The position numbers were made by a program, and so were the translations under genes. The notes beneath the pieces were generated by a model. The model was not told where the DNA came from, did no database searches, and worked only from the letters and a program-made list of their open reading frames with translations. DNA of 64,000 bases from Macrocybe gigantea (lineage: Eukaryota; Basidiomycota; Agaricomycetes; Agaricales; Callistosporiaceae). The stretch is taken from positions 1-64,000 of the forward strand of contig SJRY01000326.1 in the NCBI GenBank assembly GCA_011319805.1, read 5' to 3'. The stretch's first letter is position 1; each line of letters starts with the position of its first letter. This document shows, piece by piece, positions 45,069 to 58,059 of this stretch.

Positions 45069-48000
45069 GAGGTGCTAAACCGCGACCCATACAACTGAAA
45101 CAGACTCGCTTCGATACCGGATGTAGATCATCCCATACTCTGAAATACACCATTCCTGCCAAGCGATCTGAAGCACCAAGAAAAACCATCCAAGGGGACA
45201 AACCACCAAAGAGGAAAGAGCTCGCAGTACCAGCGAGAATACGAACCCGAAAAGGAATCACAACGATAACACCAGAAGTTGATAGCGGAGCGGATAGGAC
45301 CTGCATCAACACCGCGATAGTAGCAAAAACGGGACTGAAGACACGACGAATCAAGAAAATTCCCATCATAAACGCAGACGGATCACCCAATCGTCAGAAA
45401 ACAGCAGACCGAGTAGCGGAGGTCCACATCGACATTAAAGGACACAAGGAGCATATGGAAGCCATCGTACTCGATATCGGAAAAACCGACATGCTACTAG
45501 GACATGACTGGCTTGTCTACCACAACCCAACAATCAAATGGAGGACAGGAGAAATTGTCTTCGACAGATGCCCCAAAACGTGCAAAATAAACCACCAGAC
45601 GATCAAGATACAGAAGGTGGCTGAACCAGTGAAAACCACAGCCAGCGACAAGACAGGAACCCAGATACCCCCATATCTGATCAGATTCAAACACCTCTTC
45701 AAGGAGAAGAACTTTGATCGCTTACCAGACCACAAAGAATGGGACCATGAAATAAACTTAACAAAGGATGCACCCAAAACGATACCGAGCAAGGTCTACC
45801 CGATGACACAGAAAGAGCTAGAGGAACTAGATGCCTTCGTCGAAGAAGGATTACGAACAGGAAAAATACGCCCATCGAAATCACCTTACGCAGCACCCTG
45901 CTTCTTTCGCAATAAGAAGGATGGAAGCAAGCGACTCATCCAAGACTACCGGGAAATAAACAAATATACGGTCAAGGACAAGTTTCCACTACCACGCATC
46001 AGCGAGCTCCTCGACGTACTACAAGGAGCAAAGTACTTTAGCAAGATCGATATTATCTGGGGGTACAATAACGTGCGCATTCGGAAAGGGGACGAATGGA
46101 AGGCAGCCTTCCTAACAGCAAGAGGACTCTTCGAACCGACAGTCATGTATTTTGGGCAGTGCAACGCACCAGGCACTTTTAGCCGAATGATGGCGAGCCT
46201 CTTCCAAGACCAAATACGAAGAAGAGCATGCATAATCTATATGGACGACATCATAATCATTGGACGAACACGAGAGGAACTCCAAAAGAACACCATAGAA
46301 GTCATGGAAATACTGAACAAGAACGACCTATTCATCAAAGGACCGAAATGCGTCTGGGAATCATCGAAAGTCCCAGTACTAGGATACATTGTAGGAGAAG
46401 GGAAGGTAGAAATGGAACCAGAAAAGATCACAGCCGTACAATCCTGGCCAACCCCAAAGACGAAGAAAGAACTACAAAAGTTCTTGGGATTCACGAACTT
46501 TTACCGACGATTCATCAAGGGATATGCAAAGGTCGCTAAACCCCTGACGGAGTTGACTGGAAACAAAACATTCCAGTGGACAGACAAGCAACAAGGCGCT
46601 TTCAAAGAACTGATCCGACATATAACCTCAGCACCCATTCTAGCACTACCACAGACAGAAGGAAAATTCCGAGTCGAAACGGACGCCTCAGGATATGCCA
46701 TTGGAGCGGTACTATCACAACAGCAGAAAGGACTATGGCATCCGATCGCATTCATTTCGAGATGCATGACCCCAGCGGAACAAAACTACGAAATCTACGA
46801 CAAGGAACTTCTTGCGATAATGGTCGCACTAAAGACATGGAGACAATACCTCCTCGAAGCTCGAGAGAAGTTCGAAATATTGACGGATCACAAGAACCTA
46901 TCATACTTCCGGAAGCCGCAGCGACTCAATTCGAGACAGATTGGCTGGTACCTGAAATTACAGGAATACGACTACGAACTACGACACGTACCAGGAAAGG
47001 CGAATGGGAAAGCGGATGTCCTGTCACGAATGGCAGGATATGAAGAAAACCTAGCAGAGAAGGACGACATACAAATGATCAAAGAAGCAGCATTCATTCG
47101 ACATCTGGAAGAGAATAATGAACGAGACTTCGATTTTATGATGTTCGAGGACGAACACCCACAGAAAGAAGAAGCAGAAAATAATGAAGCAATACAAACA
47201 AGAGGAATCACGATGATCGAATCCTCAAGGATAGAACAAATTCAACAATGCACACGAAGGGAGACAATCGTAACAACAGGGCTGAAGGAAAAACCACACT
47301 GGTTCACAGAAGATGACCACATCGTATACGTAGGAGGAAAAATCTATGTTCCTCCAGACAACAAACTAAAGGAAAACATCATGTTTGAACACCACGACAC
47401 ACCCATCGGAGGACACCCAGGGCAATACCGCATGCACGAGCTCATAAGCCGCACCTATTGGTGGCCATCAATGCTGACAGACATCAAGAAGTATGTCAAT
47501 GGATGCGAAACATGTCAGCGAAACAAAATCATCCGACAAAAGAAACACGCACCCCTGCACCCGCACGAAGTCCCACAACAACCATGGGAAGATATCGGAG
47601 TAGATCTCATAGGACCGCTACCCAGCTCGAACGGCTTTAACGCCATCGCCGCAGTCACAGACCGCCTGACCAAGATGATCCACCTAGTTCCCACAAAGAC
47701 CGAACTCACAGCAGAAGGTCTCGCACGACTATACCGAGACAACGTGTGGCGGCTTCATGGAATTCCACGAAAGATCATCAGTGATCGAGGACCCCAGTTC
47801 GCAGCACGATTCATGACAGCACTTCTAAAATTACTCGGAACAAAGCAAAACCTATCAACGGCCTATCACCCACAGACAGATGGACAGGCGGAACGATCCC
47901 ACCAAGAAACGGAAGCCTTCCTCAGAAGCTTCACAAACAACCTACAGGACGATTGGGCAGAATGGATAGCAATTGCAGAGTACCAATACAATGACAAAGC

Positions 48001-48694
48001 ACACCAGGGAACGAAGGAAACACCATTCTACCTCAACTATGGGATGCACCCCTGGAAGGGAGAGCCGCAGACGACAGAAGGGAATAACCCCGCAGCAAAA
48101 GACTTCGTCAAAAGAATGAGCCAAATACGAAAGGAAGCAAATGCCGCGCTGCAATATGCACAAACACGAGCCAAAGACAATTACGATGCGAGACGAAAAC
48201 CTGCCCGTGAATACAAGAAAGGAGATAGAGTATGGCTAGAAGCCACCAATATCACAGTCAATCGACCATCAAAGAAGTTATCGGCACTCCGATACGGACC
48301 GTTCAAGGTGGTTGAAAAGAAAGGAGCCTCGGCATATCGCCTGGAACTCCCAGCATCATGGCAGCTGATACACCCCGTGTTCAATGAAACACTGCTCACG
48401 CCTTACAAAGGACCCCGTTTCAAGATACAAGAGCGACCATCACCACCACCCCCTGAAATCATAAATGATGAAGAAGAGTACGAGATAGAAGAGATCCTAA
48501 AAAGGAAGAAACAAGGGAGAGGGACACTATTCCTGGTCAAATGGAAAGGATACGGACACGAAGAGAACACATGGATCAAAGAGAAGGAGCTAGGGAATGC
48601 GCAGCAAGCTCTAGACCACTTCCTAAAGAAGACTGCGAACCAGGATAAAAGGATCACGACAAGAGGGAAGAAGACCAAAAATCGCACTTCATGA
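45044..48694 (+). CDS. pol: Element C pol: protease, RT, RNase H, integrase, chromodomain
   Basis: 1216 residues counted from the slippery codon, with no stop or indel; the first internal ATG is 45455. Domains by residue: protease DSGA near 80; RT with YMDD at about 399-402; RNase H ([23 protein letters not shown]) about 540-620; integrase H-H-C-C finger ([18 protein letters not shown] ... CETCQRNK) about 780-830; integrase catalytic Asp 854, Asp 914 and Glu 950 (D-35-E spacing); GPF-type module (RYGPFKVV); chromodomain ([26 protein letters not shown]) about 1146-1200, which in this group guides integration to marked chromatin. Expression needs the -1 shift from gag. The enzyme looks functional, but the element lacks its 5' LTR and most of gag. 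Confidence 0.95.
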   Translation, partial: GFCRRVRLGGAKPRPIQLKQTRFDTGCRSSHTLKYTIPAKRSEAPRKTIQGDKPPKRKELAVPARIRTRKGITTITPEVDSGADRTCINTAIVAKTGLKTRRIKKIPIINADGSPNRQKTADRVAEVHIDIKGHKEHMEAIVLDIGKTDMLLGHDWLVYHNPTIKWRTGEIVFDRCPKTCKINHQTIKIQKVAEPVKTTASDKTGTQIPPYLIRFKHLFKEKNFDRLPDHKEWDHEINLTKDAPKTIPSKVYPMTQKELEELDAFVEEGLRTGKIRPSKSPYAAPCFFRNKKDGSKRLIQDYREINKYTVKDKFPLPRISELLDVLQGAKYFSKIDIIWGYNNVRIRKGDEWKAAFLTARGLFEPTVMYFGQCNAPGTFSRMMASLFQDQIRRRACIIYMDDIIIIGRTREELQKNTIEVMEILNKNDLFIKGPKCVWESSKVPVLGYIVGEGKVEMEPEKITAVQSWPTPKTKKELQKFLGFTNFYRRFIKGYAKVAKPLTELTGNKTFQWTDKQQGAFKELIRHITSAPILALPQTEGKFRVETDASGYAIGAVLSQQQKGLWHPIAFISRCMTPAEQNYEIYDKELLAIMVALKTWRQYLLEAREKFEILTDHKNLSYFRKPQRLNSRQIGWYLKLQEYDYELRHVPGKANGKADVLSRMAGYEENLAEKDDIQMIKEAAFIRHLEENNERDFDFMMFEDEHPQKEEAENNEAIQTRGITMIESSRIEQIQQCTRRETIVTTGLKEKPHWFTEDDHIVYVGGKIYVPPDNKLKENIMFEHHDTPIGGHPGQYRMHELISRTYWWPSMLTDIKKYVNGCETCQRNKIIRQKKHAPLHPHEVPQQPWEDIGVDLIGPLPSSNGFNAIAAVTDRLTKMIHLVPTKTELTAEGLARLYRDNVWRLHGIPRKIISDRGPQFAARFMTALLKLLGTKQNLSTAYHPQTDGQAERSHQETEAFLRSFTNNLQDDWAEWIAIAEYQYNDKAHQGTKETPFYLNYGMHPWKGEPQTTEGNNPAAKDFVKRMSQIRKEANAALQYAQTRAKDNYDARRKPAREYKKGDRVWLEATNITVNRPSKKLSALRYGPFKVVEKKGASAYRLELPASWQLIHPVFNETLLTPYKGPRFKIQERPSPPPPEIINDEEEYEIEEILKRKKQGRGTLFLVKWKGYGHEENTWIKEKELGNAQQALDHFLKKTANQDKRITTRGKKTKNRTS

Positions 48695-49089
48695 CCACCA
48701 ACGCCCCCATCAGCATCGACAGCAGCGAGGGCAGCCGCGCACCTACCCCCAACCGCCCAAGCGACCTCGAGAATCTGGCAAGGATTCTCAATGCTAGCGA
48801 CTACATGGACCCCCTCGCCATCACACTCGGCGCATATATGCGCTATGTTATGACCGTCCGCACGCACCTCTGGACCGGGAGAACCCCTGATGGGACCGGC
48901 CCCACTGCAGCTGAACGTATCGCGCTTCGCGAAGCAATGGAAATGCTTCGCACAGAAAACCGGCGACTTAAACTCCTCGCCACCACACTCCACCACATTC
49001 GCGCCTATAATGAAGAGCTCATTCATACATGGGCCCCGCGTGCCGCGACCGCCTGGGAGACCAATACTGGGTGGGGACAGCTGGACTAA
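48691..49089 (+). CDS. Element C third ORF, 132 aa, unknown function
   Basis: The ATG overlaps the pol TGA as ATGA, so translation could restart after pol termination. The product is soluble-looking, with a Ser/Pro-rich N-terminus, a central stretch of aliphatic residues and an Arg/Glu/Leu-rich helix-prone segment near residues 70-105. No membrane span, zinc finger or catalytic motif. Element A has the same ORF of equal length at 14696-15094. It stands where some retroelements have env but shows no env feature. A role in particle assembly or host interaction would be a guess. Confidence 0.75.
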   Translation: MTTNAPISIDSSEGSRAPTPNRPSDLENLARILNASDYMDPLAITLGAYMRYVMTVRTHLWTGRTPDGTGPTAAERIALREAMEMLRTENRRLKLLATTLHHIRAYNEELIHTWAPRAATAWETNTGWGQLD

Positions 49090-49126
49090 GGTTTTTCGCG
49101 AGGACGCGAATCTAAAGAGAGGGTGA

Positions 49127-49446
49127 TGTTACAGACGCCGCCCAAAGGACTATTCATTTTCTTATCTTATCTTTCCCACATCCCTTATCTCCCCCATCAT
49201 GCTGCGCAGCGCGCAGCCATCGAGTCATCCCACTTCCCTAGTCATCCTGAGTCATCTCTTTCCAGTCTTACTCATCCGCAGTCCACAGCATTGCGCAGCC
49301 CATGGTCCGTGCTCGAGTACTGTAATGTATATAAGGACTCCCAGATGTACCAGTAGCGCTAGGCTTAATATTCCTCTTGCCATCATCTCAAGACCACTCT
49401 CGCACTTAGTCTGCCCGAGTCCTTCTGAGATTCGTCTAGCCTAACA
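49127..49446 (+). repeat. 3' LTR of element C
   Basis: 320 bp, TGTTACAGACG to TAGCCTAACA, with TATATAAGGACTCC. Preceded by the polypurine tract at 49113-49126 and followed by GTAGT. Confidence 0.97.
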
Positions 49447-49467
49447 GTAGTAATCCAATTCAATATA

Positions 49468-51504
49468 ATGGCTTACTGGTGCAACCATTGTAGATTTGTG
49501 GTTGTGGCCAATTGCACATTTTCTATAGTCAAAAACTTCTTTTTTTGTGATTTCATCCATTCTATCTGCCCCATCTATGAGCCACCTACCTGCTATGTTC
49601 TGTCACATAATATCATAGATGCAGAAGCTACATGCATACAAGTCCATACAGTGGAATATTTGAAGCAGCGCAAGTGGCTCACAATGCTGTTTGACAGATG
49701 GGATGATCAGCTTGGTCAGAGTCTATATGGTGCAGTCACTGCAGAACCAAATGAACACCCAACAGTTCTTAATCTTGAGAATCTCACTGGTCATCAAGGC
49801 TCTGCAGATAAATACCTTGAGACTGCGAAGCAAGTGCTGTGACAGATGGAGATTAGTAATGCCCAAAATGTCATAGCATTGACAATGGACAATCCAACAG
49901 TCATGCAAGCCTTTTAATAAAAATTTCAAGAAGAGTTTTACTGGGTCCTAGTGAGCTGTTAATGCTATTTGGCTGGTACTCTGTCTTATGGATAACCTAG
50001 ATATTCATCTGTTTCTTGCATAGTCTCAATACAATTATTGGCAAAATTGTATCATATCCAGCAATAAAAGCTGTTGCAACAAAGAGTGCTTATATTGTGG
50101 CATTCTTCACCAACTCCCATTACTGGAGTGGGCAGCTTGAGGTTGAGGCCAAAAAGCTCAATATCAAACAATCTCTCAAGACACATACTGAGACACACTA
50201 GTACTCTTTAATTCTGCAAGCTATGAGTGTTCAATCTCATCAGTATGTATGCCATCCCTCTGTGAGAGTAATGTGTTAATTAAATATCTCTTAGGCAAGC
50301 TCTATTTAATCTCTGTAGCTAATCAGATGCTCAGAAAGCAGCACATGGATTAACACCAGTAGCAAAAGATGTTGTAATGATAATTCTAAAGGACAACAAG
50401 TATTAGAACTTGCTCAAGCAGCTCATTCAAACTTGCAAACCACTTGTTGATGCTATTGGGAATATTGAATTGTATGAGGCTACTCTTGTGGACTGCATGC
50501 TAGAATTAATTCACTGCACACAGCATATCATCAACCTGGAAGCAACATTGGCCAATGATATCAATTTCTTATATCATGCTCGATACATATTCACATCTTG
50601 TTTTCATCAACTCAATACAGATATCCATGCCCTCACTCTCCTTCTCTATTCTATGTGCTGAAAACTTGCAGTGTCTCAAGTTGCAAAAAGCCAGGCAATT
50701 TGTTAGCACTTGGTATAGCAAAATAGTGGAGGTGGCCCAAGGAGAAGGGCAAGAAACTCATTGATGACATTCTGTTGTATGGAAGTAGCAAAGCTCCATT
50801 CACTAGTGGCCAAAAAGATGGACAAGCTTGGTGGGAGATCTTGCCGATTTCTGGGAATGACCATCTGCTCAAAACCCTTGCTATTACCCTTCTTTCCATT
50901 GTCCCACATGCCACTGACATCGAATGTCTGTTTTCTGACTTAGGTGGTATTCAAGGTATTCACTGGTGCCACTTGACAATGCCAACATTCGAAGTTCTGG
51001 GAAAACTATGTGCTCATTATCATTGCCTGCTTTTTGACCTGGCCAAGGCAGAGGGAAAACCTACATGGTGACATCATGCACATATGCACACATGCAGAAG
51101 CTGGAATCAATGCAGAATTAGCTTGAGATCTTGATGAAAATTTCTCCTGGAGACTGCCACTCACCACTGTCATTGAGAATGAGGATGACGACCTTCTTTT
51201 GGGCCCTGAGGATATGACAGTTGAGGATGTAGAAGCAGCATTTCACAAGTTTGAAGGGCAGTGCAATAAGGATTAGATGGGTATTGATATTGATCCTCAA
51301 CTGCTTGCAGAGTATGCTCTCGAAGAGCTAAGAGAAGCATACCCTTACAAGGAACTGACCAATATAGAAAAGGGACTTGTACCAGCAACTCTAGATAATG
51401 ACATTGATATCCACCACTTATCTGAGGGTTTGCGACCAATAGGATGGGACGTAAATCAGATTCTTGCACAGAAGGGGCTTGATCTTACCTCAAGCAGGGC
51501 CTAG
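49468..51504 (+). pseudogene. Decayed hAT-type (DUF659-like) transposase
   Basis: Fragments in order: LFDRWDDQLGQSLYGAVTAE and LENLTGHQGSADKYLETAKQ (49.69-49.84 kb); ANCTFSIV and transposase-core debris; CKPLVDAIGNIELYEATLVD, then FHQLNTDIHALTLLLYSMC (50.43-50.66 kb); and a C-terminal segment resembling a dimerisation region (IVPHATDIECLFSDLGGIQG, 50.90-50.96 kb). An acidic tail ends at 51504. Stops and frame changes occur throughout, and CpG is depleted. It is not closely related to the 37.6-kb transposase. No terminal repeats were identified. Confidence 0.65.
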
Positions 51505-52261
51505 AGTACCTATTGCCTTGAGGAAATGACCTTAGGATGCATAAATAGGACAGAAAAGTTTTGCCAAATTTTGCCGCCCTTGGCAATTGCCAATTCTGCC
51601 TGGCATTTGGCAAACTCTGCCTTGCTGAATTCTGCCCACAGCACTAAGCACAATGCTCTCCCACTTTCTTATACTTTCACTGCTGATATAGTATTGTCAA
51701 TTAAACTTGATCTCTGATTTCAAATGAGGGGTTCAGTCTGCATGATATATATGCCTAATAGGCCTGATTGATTTTTGCTGCCTTTAGAAAATATTGCCAG
51801 CATGATATTTCTACAAACTCACAGCAGCAGCAGCAGCAACAATAACAGCAACAACAATGATGATGGCATTGCTGTGGTTGATATGTAGATAGTGTGTAAA
51901 TCCTCTTTAAATTTATGAACTGCATTTTTATTGCCTCTTTTCGGTATAAAAACTATTAGTTATTTTAGTATAAATACTCCTGCAAGAAGATGACCTTTAT
52001 GGCAACCAAATCAGATTTAAAAAATCTATTAATGCAGATATTATGTAGATATAAGTTACTTTCTAACCTAAATATACTTCTAAAATAAACATTAGATATT
52101 TGTACAAAATATATAAATATAATGTTTTTACACTGTATATATTTTCCAAAATATACATTATGTTTTTACATAAAATATCAGTTTGTATATACTCATTGTG
52201 CTGCTCATTGTGTCAATTATTGCATGCTCATTATTCCCTGAGCAAGTTGATCAGCACCAGT
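51505..52261. other. AT-rich spacer with a short (CAG)n run
   Basis: No gene. A CAG microsatellite of about six units at 51822-51838 is followed by imperfect CAA and ATG repeats. Confidence 0.6.
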
Positions 52262-52903
52262 CTTAGCAACACTCTCAGGTTCTCTTAAACATATGTAGCA
52301 TTTGGAAATGTTCAGAGTATTTTTGGCTTGCACACCAATTTGATATACTCTGGATAAAGATTTCCCTTAGCATAGATTATAATAAAGTAGTAGAATAAAT
52401 TCTGGATGCCTAATGAATAATACATCAAGTAAATTATCCATTAGCTCAAGAAATGTTCCTGTCATCTAAGATATGCAACAGAAATACCCAACTTATTCAC
52501 ATTCCAAGGGAATCCCTGTCACTAAGATAAATGCACATGGTTCTTCACTTCTGCACACCAGATACCAATATATTTTGTCTAATGCTTAGCAGAAGATAGT
52601 AAACATCTGGCATTATAAAATGAATTTGAGAGACTATATGTCAATTAATATAGAACTGACCTTGGGATACCAGGAAAAACCTTGCACATATTATCCTTAT
52701 CTCCATAATGGCACTTGATTGCCTTACAAGATGATGTTGGTATCCATGCAGTCATAAGCTGTATTCTGAAATATAGCAGAATGAGAAATGCAGTATAATA
52801 TAAAGAAAATCTCACCTTAATCAATAAAAACACAATGTCCATGTTCATCTAATCATTTACAATTGTGTTTTGCAATAGAGCAAATTCTGTTAAATATCTG
52901 AGC

Positions 52904-53223
52904 TGTTAGGCTAGACGAATCTCAAAAGGACTCAGACAGACTAAGTGCGAGAGTGGTCTTGAGATGATGGCAAAAGGAATATTAAGCCTAGCACTACTGG
53001 TACATCTGGGAGTCCTTATATACACTACAGTACTCGAGCACAGACCATGGGCTGCACAATGCTGTGGACTGCAGATGAGTAAGACTGGAAGGAGATGACT
53101 CAGAATGACTAGGGAAGTGAGATGACTTGATGGCTGCATGCTGCACAGCATGATGGGGAAGATAAGGGATATGGGAAAGATAAGATAAGAAATTGAATGG
53201 TCCTTTGAGCGACGTCCATAACA
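52904..53223 (-). repeat. Solo A-family LTR, right arm
   Basis: Mirror of 36655-36974, with target duplication TGAGC on both sides. Confidence 0.95.
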
Positions 53224-54799
53224 TGAGCACTAGAAAAGACTCACCTTCATTGTGGAGACTAACAACAAGCCACTGTACAGTTTTTCATTACCATTCTATT
53301 GAATATGTAGATACCTGATAACATATAATATGAAGCAGGCATACTGCACATTTCCTTTTTTCTGACATCATGGAATGGTCCTGAGTGTAGGGATTATAGC
53401 ACAGGCCACAGCAGTAACAGTAAGTGGGCTCTTCTATTTTACTAAAAGTATGTTGCAACAATGAGCAGTGACAATGAGCAGTGGAGACAAAAAGAGATAG
53501 GTAATCATAGTCTTGAAAATGCAGATATGAATGGTTGTTGTTTACCAAATGCAATTAAACCAAATCATTTCCATAGGCAAATATAGAATAATAATGACTA
53601 TCAGGTAGCACTAACCAACAAACCAACAAGGTGGAATGAAGGAAGCAGCAGTCCCTATTCAAGGCTGTAAAAATATGAGCTGTCCAAGTCACAGAGTAAT
53701 CCAAGAAGATAAGGAATAAGACAGGGAAAAGGAATAAAGTGATTTTGGAATAGTTTTGGGAAAGGTTTTGGTGATTTTGGAAATATGTAGGGGACTTAAC
53801 TATGATCCCAAGCAATGTTGGAAATAATGATGATGGGTTTCAAAGGGGCTTGGAATGACGGTGACTTCCACATGAAGTTAGGAACACTGGATTTCTGGAC
53901 TTGACACTGCAGCTCTACACAAGTGCGATACTGCAAGGTTGATAACACAAGGACTCCACATGAGCTATAGACTGCGAGGACTGCTGAGAACTGAGACAGT
54001 AACTTTTTTCTATTATTATTACAAACACCAAGTACATGGGTTTTATAGGTAAAAGATTTCAAACATTTGGAGAATTGGCAAAGTCAAAACCAAGAAAAAG
54101 AAAGTGTTGTATGATTTCAAAACTGATAAGAAAAGGACATTGTCTGATTTTGAGAGGTTTCAAAGTGAAAGAAAGAGAAAGTCATAAGATTTCAAAAGAA
54201 CATATCATGGCCAAAATATTGGAGGATGTAGGTCTGGTTGGAATCAGAAGATAAATGGTAAAAGTATAGGTAAAATGCATTCCAATACCAGTGATATGCA
54301 TGGTAAGGTGAAGTGCAAACATACTCTAAGAAATGTAAAGTGAATCAGCAAAACAAAAGTTGTAATATTTTGAAAGAAAGGCAACAGAAATATGGTCACT
54401 TGCTCAAAATCATCTGTTTCAAGCATGCAGTGGCAAAGGGTCTTCAGAAGCACCAGAACACATGAGGTGATGCAATACTAAGAATGGCAATAGCTTTGCC
54501 ATAGCAAGATCAGTAGATTGGGAGTGACATATGGTAGAGGGATTACCAGATTAGCCATTGGCAATACAGGATTGGCAGAAGGTCTGAAATGTAAGAATGT
54601 GACACATTTGGTGAAGTCTGGGATCTGGAATGGAAGCTTCACAGAGTTCTTTGGAATTTCGAGTGCTGGGCAAGCAATCATGACTAAGGCTATGGAATTG
54701 TGCTAAGGGAGCTAAGCAATCAGTGGTGATTTCGAAAGCAGGAGCAGGATTGCCAATTTAGGACTTATTGGCAGTCAGCAGTACAGAGCACTCATTACT
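53224..54799. other. CpG-poor segment without assignable gene
   Basis: Mirror of 35081-36654; contains the 19-bp sequence copied at 30983. No domain recognised. Confidence 0.5.
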
Positions 54800-57720
54800 G
54801 TCACTTCGTTTGGAAGCATTTTTGCAATCTAAACTACATTGTCCAGCACATAAAGTATTCCAGAGGCACCTTTTCTGGCATGAAACTCACTCTTTCCAGT
54901 CCTGAAATTATAGTCCTAGGGCATTGTTGCACACTGAAAGGTCATCTTCCTAATGAATTCCAAGTCATCATGATCAAGACTTGGAAGCCATGTCAGGACC
55001 TCTCAGACATTTATGCTTTCTTAGGGACTATTGGTGTCATGCATATTTTCATTCAAAATTTCGCTCATTGTGCTGATGCCATAGTTCATCTTACATGAAA
55101 GAACATTGATTTCATCTTTGGTCAGGAACAACTTGACATGCAGGAGGACTTGAAACAAGCTCTTATCACTTCTCCTGCACTTTGACCCCTCAACTACAAA
55201 TCTGACGCCCCCTATTATCCTTGTCATTGACATGTCTTATATTGCCGTTGGTTATTTCCTTTGCCAATGTGACATTGACAACCCTCAAGTCCGGTATTAC
55301 AATTGATTCAGGTCTATCACCTTAAATAATTGCAAGCACCATTTCTCTTAGCTGAAACTTGAAATCTATGGCCTATTCCGATCCATTCATGCTGTTCATA
55401 TGTACATCATTGGCATCCAAAATCTCGTAGTTGAAGTTGACGCCCATTACATCAAAGGGATGTTAAACAATCCCAATATAGTTCCCTCTGCTAGCATCAA
55501 TCATTGGATCTTAATGATCCTTACCTTCCACTTCACGCTTGTTCATGTTTCAGGTTCTAGTCATGGTCCCAATGGTCTTTTCCAAAGGCCAGGGGATCCT
55601 AAGCCAGATCAAGATAAAGATTTCGATGATTGGATCGACCATGTTACAGACGCTGCCCAAAGGACTATTCATTTTCTTATCTTATCTTTCCCACATCCCT
55701 TATCTCCCCCATCATGCTGCGCAGCGCGCAGCCATCGAGTCATCCCACTTCCCTAGTCATCCTGAGTCATCTCTTTCCAGTCTTACTCATCCGCAGTCCA
55801 CAGCATTGCGCAGCCCATGGTCCGTGCTCGAGTACTGTAATGTATATAAGGACTCCCAGATGTACCAGTAGCGCTAGGCTTAATATTCCTTTTGCCATCA
55901 TCTCAAGACCACTCTCGCACTTAGTCTGCCCGAGTCCTTCTGAGATTCGTCTAGCCTAACAGACCAAGTCTATGGTTTCATCCATTTTGTCAATACTCCA
56001 CGATATCATCCCGAAACTCATTGAAATCATCTTATTTCAGTATACTTAGGACAAGATGTTTCAAGTGGGAAGAACAGTCAAGCTGCCCTCTGTCAAAATT
56101 CCTTCTCTCCTTCTCCCAAGCCAGAAGACCTCTCGAAACCAATCCCAACCTCCAACAGCTTAGTTCTATTCATGACTATACCCTTGTTCCTCATTCGAAA
56201 TCAGCTGTGATCAACAATCAGTGCCTTGACTTGATATAAAATTACCTGACCACTCTGCATCGTCTGCCTAGTTTGACAGACTCTGCCTTCAAAGCTTTCA
56301 TTTGGTATTATTTCTATTTCTCTATTGCCACTGACAAGTTATGGTGCAAGGACAATCAGGACAGTCACAAACTCATAATTCCTTGAAATTGACACTTGAA
56401 CATTCTTGCTCAGGCCTATAATGACCTTGGTCACAAGGGCATCTATCCAACTTGCACTTTAGTTTGCAAACACTTTTGGTGGCCTCATATGCTAGCCAAT
56501 ATTTCTTAGTTTTGTAGAACTTGTCACATCTGTCAACAGCATCAGACCCAACAGATTCTCATCCCACCAGTTGTCACTGTTCTCATACTTCTTTTTGGAA
56601 AGTTCTATGCTGATATGATAAAGATGCTGAAATCTAATGGCTATTAGTACATTGTCCAAGGCCATTGCTCCCTAATGCATTATCCTGAATTTCAAGCACT
56701 TCAAAGAGAGAACATAATGGGGTAGTGTTCGCAAAATCATTACTAATAATAGTGGTCCCTTTGTGGCAGGTCTTGATTATCTTGGGAAACACTACAGCAT
56801 CTACCATATTTAGATTTCGACTTACAACTCCCAAGCAAATGGAATAGCTGAGTAGCCACACTATGATATTTGTCAATCACTGATAAAGGCAGCAGATGGT
56901 GTTGAAACCAAGTGGTCACAATATGTTCATTCCATTTTCTCTACCAAGAGAGTCACCGCCCAATATTGAATGGGTTGTTTACCCTATTTTGCAATCACCA
57001 GCACTCATCCAATCCTTCCATTCGATATCATAGAAGTGACATACCTACAGCCACCTCCTAAGTCAATCCTTTCTTCCACCAATCTTATTTCTCATTGCAT
57101 TATCACTTTACAGAAACAAACAGAACAGTTACAGGCCCTTTATACTGACATTTACAATACCCATAGAAAGGCTGCTGAGCAATTCAAGAAGAAACACTAT
57201 TATGTGATCTGCGATTTCGACTTCAAACAAGGTGCTTTAGTCCTTATTCAAAACACCTATGTGGAGAAGAGTCTTGATTGGAAGATGTGACTTTGATACC
57301 TTGGACCTCTTATTGTAGTCTCTTGAAATTTCAGAGAAGCTTACATTATTGCCAAACTTGATGGCATGGTTCTGGACCATTCTGTTGCAGCATTTTGAGT
57401 CATTCCATACTTCACATGCTGTGAAATCACTATTCCTAAAACACTTCTTGATATCAACACTAACTGACTCTGTGAAATGCAGGTTTCAAAAGATCAAGGC
57501 AACAAAGTCTCCAATGATTCTGACATACCTGTTGATCAAGATCCTGAATTCAATATTGATCTTGAAACTTCTTCTGAGCTTGACCCTGATTCCAATGCAG
57601 TTTCCAATGCTCCCAACAACTTGATCTTGATGTGGCTATTTGGCAGCATAGAAGCTGCAAGCTCCCAAACTGTTGGCATAATGTCTGAGATATCAACCCC
57701 CCTTGAAATCATCAATGCAT
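54800..57720 (+). pseudogene. Gypsy family G pol remnant, right arm
   Basis: Same content as 32472-35080 in forward orientation: RT thumb (54.86-55.10 kb), RNase H tail (55.40-55.64 kb), integrase (55.96-57.29 kb) and acidic end (57.48-57.72 kb). A solo LTR has been inserted between the RNase H tail and integrase at the end of DWIDHV. One visible protein difference is VHVSGSS here against VHVPGSS in the left arm. Confidence 0.8.
55642..55961 (+). repeat. Solo A/C-family LTR present only in the right arm
   Basis: 320 bp with target duplication GACCA on both sides (55637-55641 and 55962-55966). The left arm keeps the empty site (TGGTC at 34237-34241). Confidence 0.97.
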
Positions 57721-58059
57721 AGCGTTGTGTGATCCAGTGGCAGGCCTCAGTTTCGACAACATGAGGAATGTTCATGGACATGAAGGGTGTTCTTGTAGGC
57801 CTCTGTGCAACAACCAAGATACTGCAAAGTCATGTCCACCTGGGACAAATATTCCTCTCTATGTTTAGCTCAGGATCACATTGCATTCAAGGCTATCTCA
57901 AGAGTGTGGGCAAGCTTAAAGAGGTGGCAGAACTCATTGTTGGTGCTCCTGATGGTATGATGAAGGAAATCATAGGCTGACATCATTCCCAGAACCTCGA
58001 AATCATAGAACTCATAATATGTCCATGGCTCAAATGACAAGAGATTGACTTTGTCACTG
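57721..58059. other. Unassigned segment in the right arm
   Basis: Mirror of 32131-32471; a 70-codon ORF at 57768-57980 without a recognisable motif. Confidence 0.4.

Larger units (their letters stand above)
44799..49446 (+). mobile_element. Chromovirus C, 5'-truncated, coding-intact pol
   Basis: Same family as element A. The 5' LTR, leader and most of gag are missing; the break lies exactly at the hAT end, within gag just before the first zinc knuckle. Pol, the third ORF, the polypurine tract (TAAAGAGAGGGTGA) and the 3' LTR are complete. Its LTR differs from the solo LTR at 55642 at only about two positions, so the family was recently active. Confidence 0.95.

Noticed and set aside
48403..49026. 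207-codon reverse ORF opposite the end of element C pol and the third ORF
   Set aside because: Antisense shadow of two conserved sense frames; the element A counterpart is shorter and broken.
51822..51838. CAG run as part of a polyglutamine coding exon
   Set aside because: No open frame of useful length surrounds it and the context is decayed transposon sequence.
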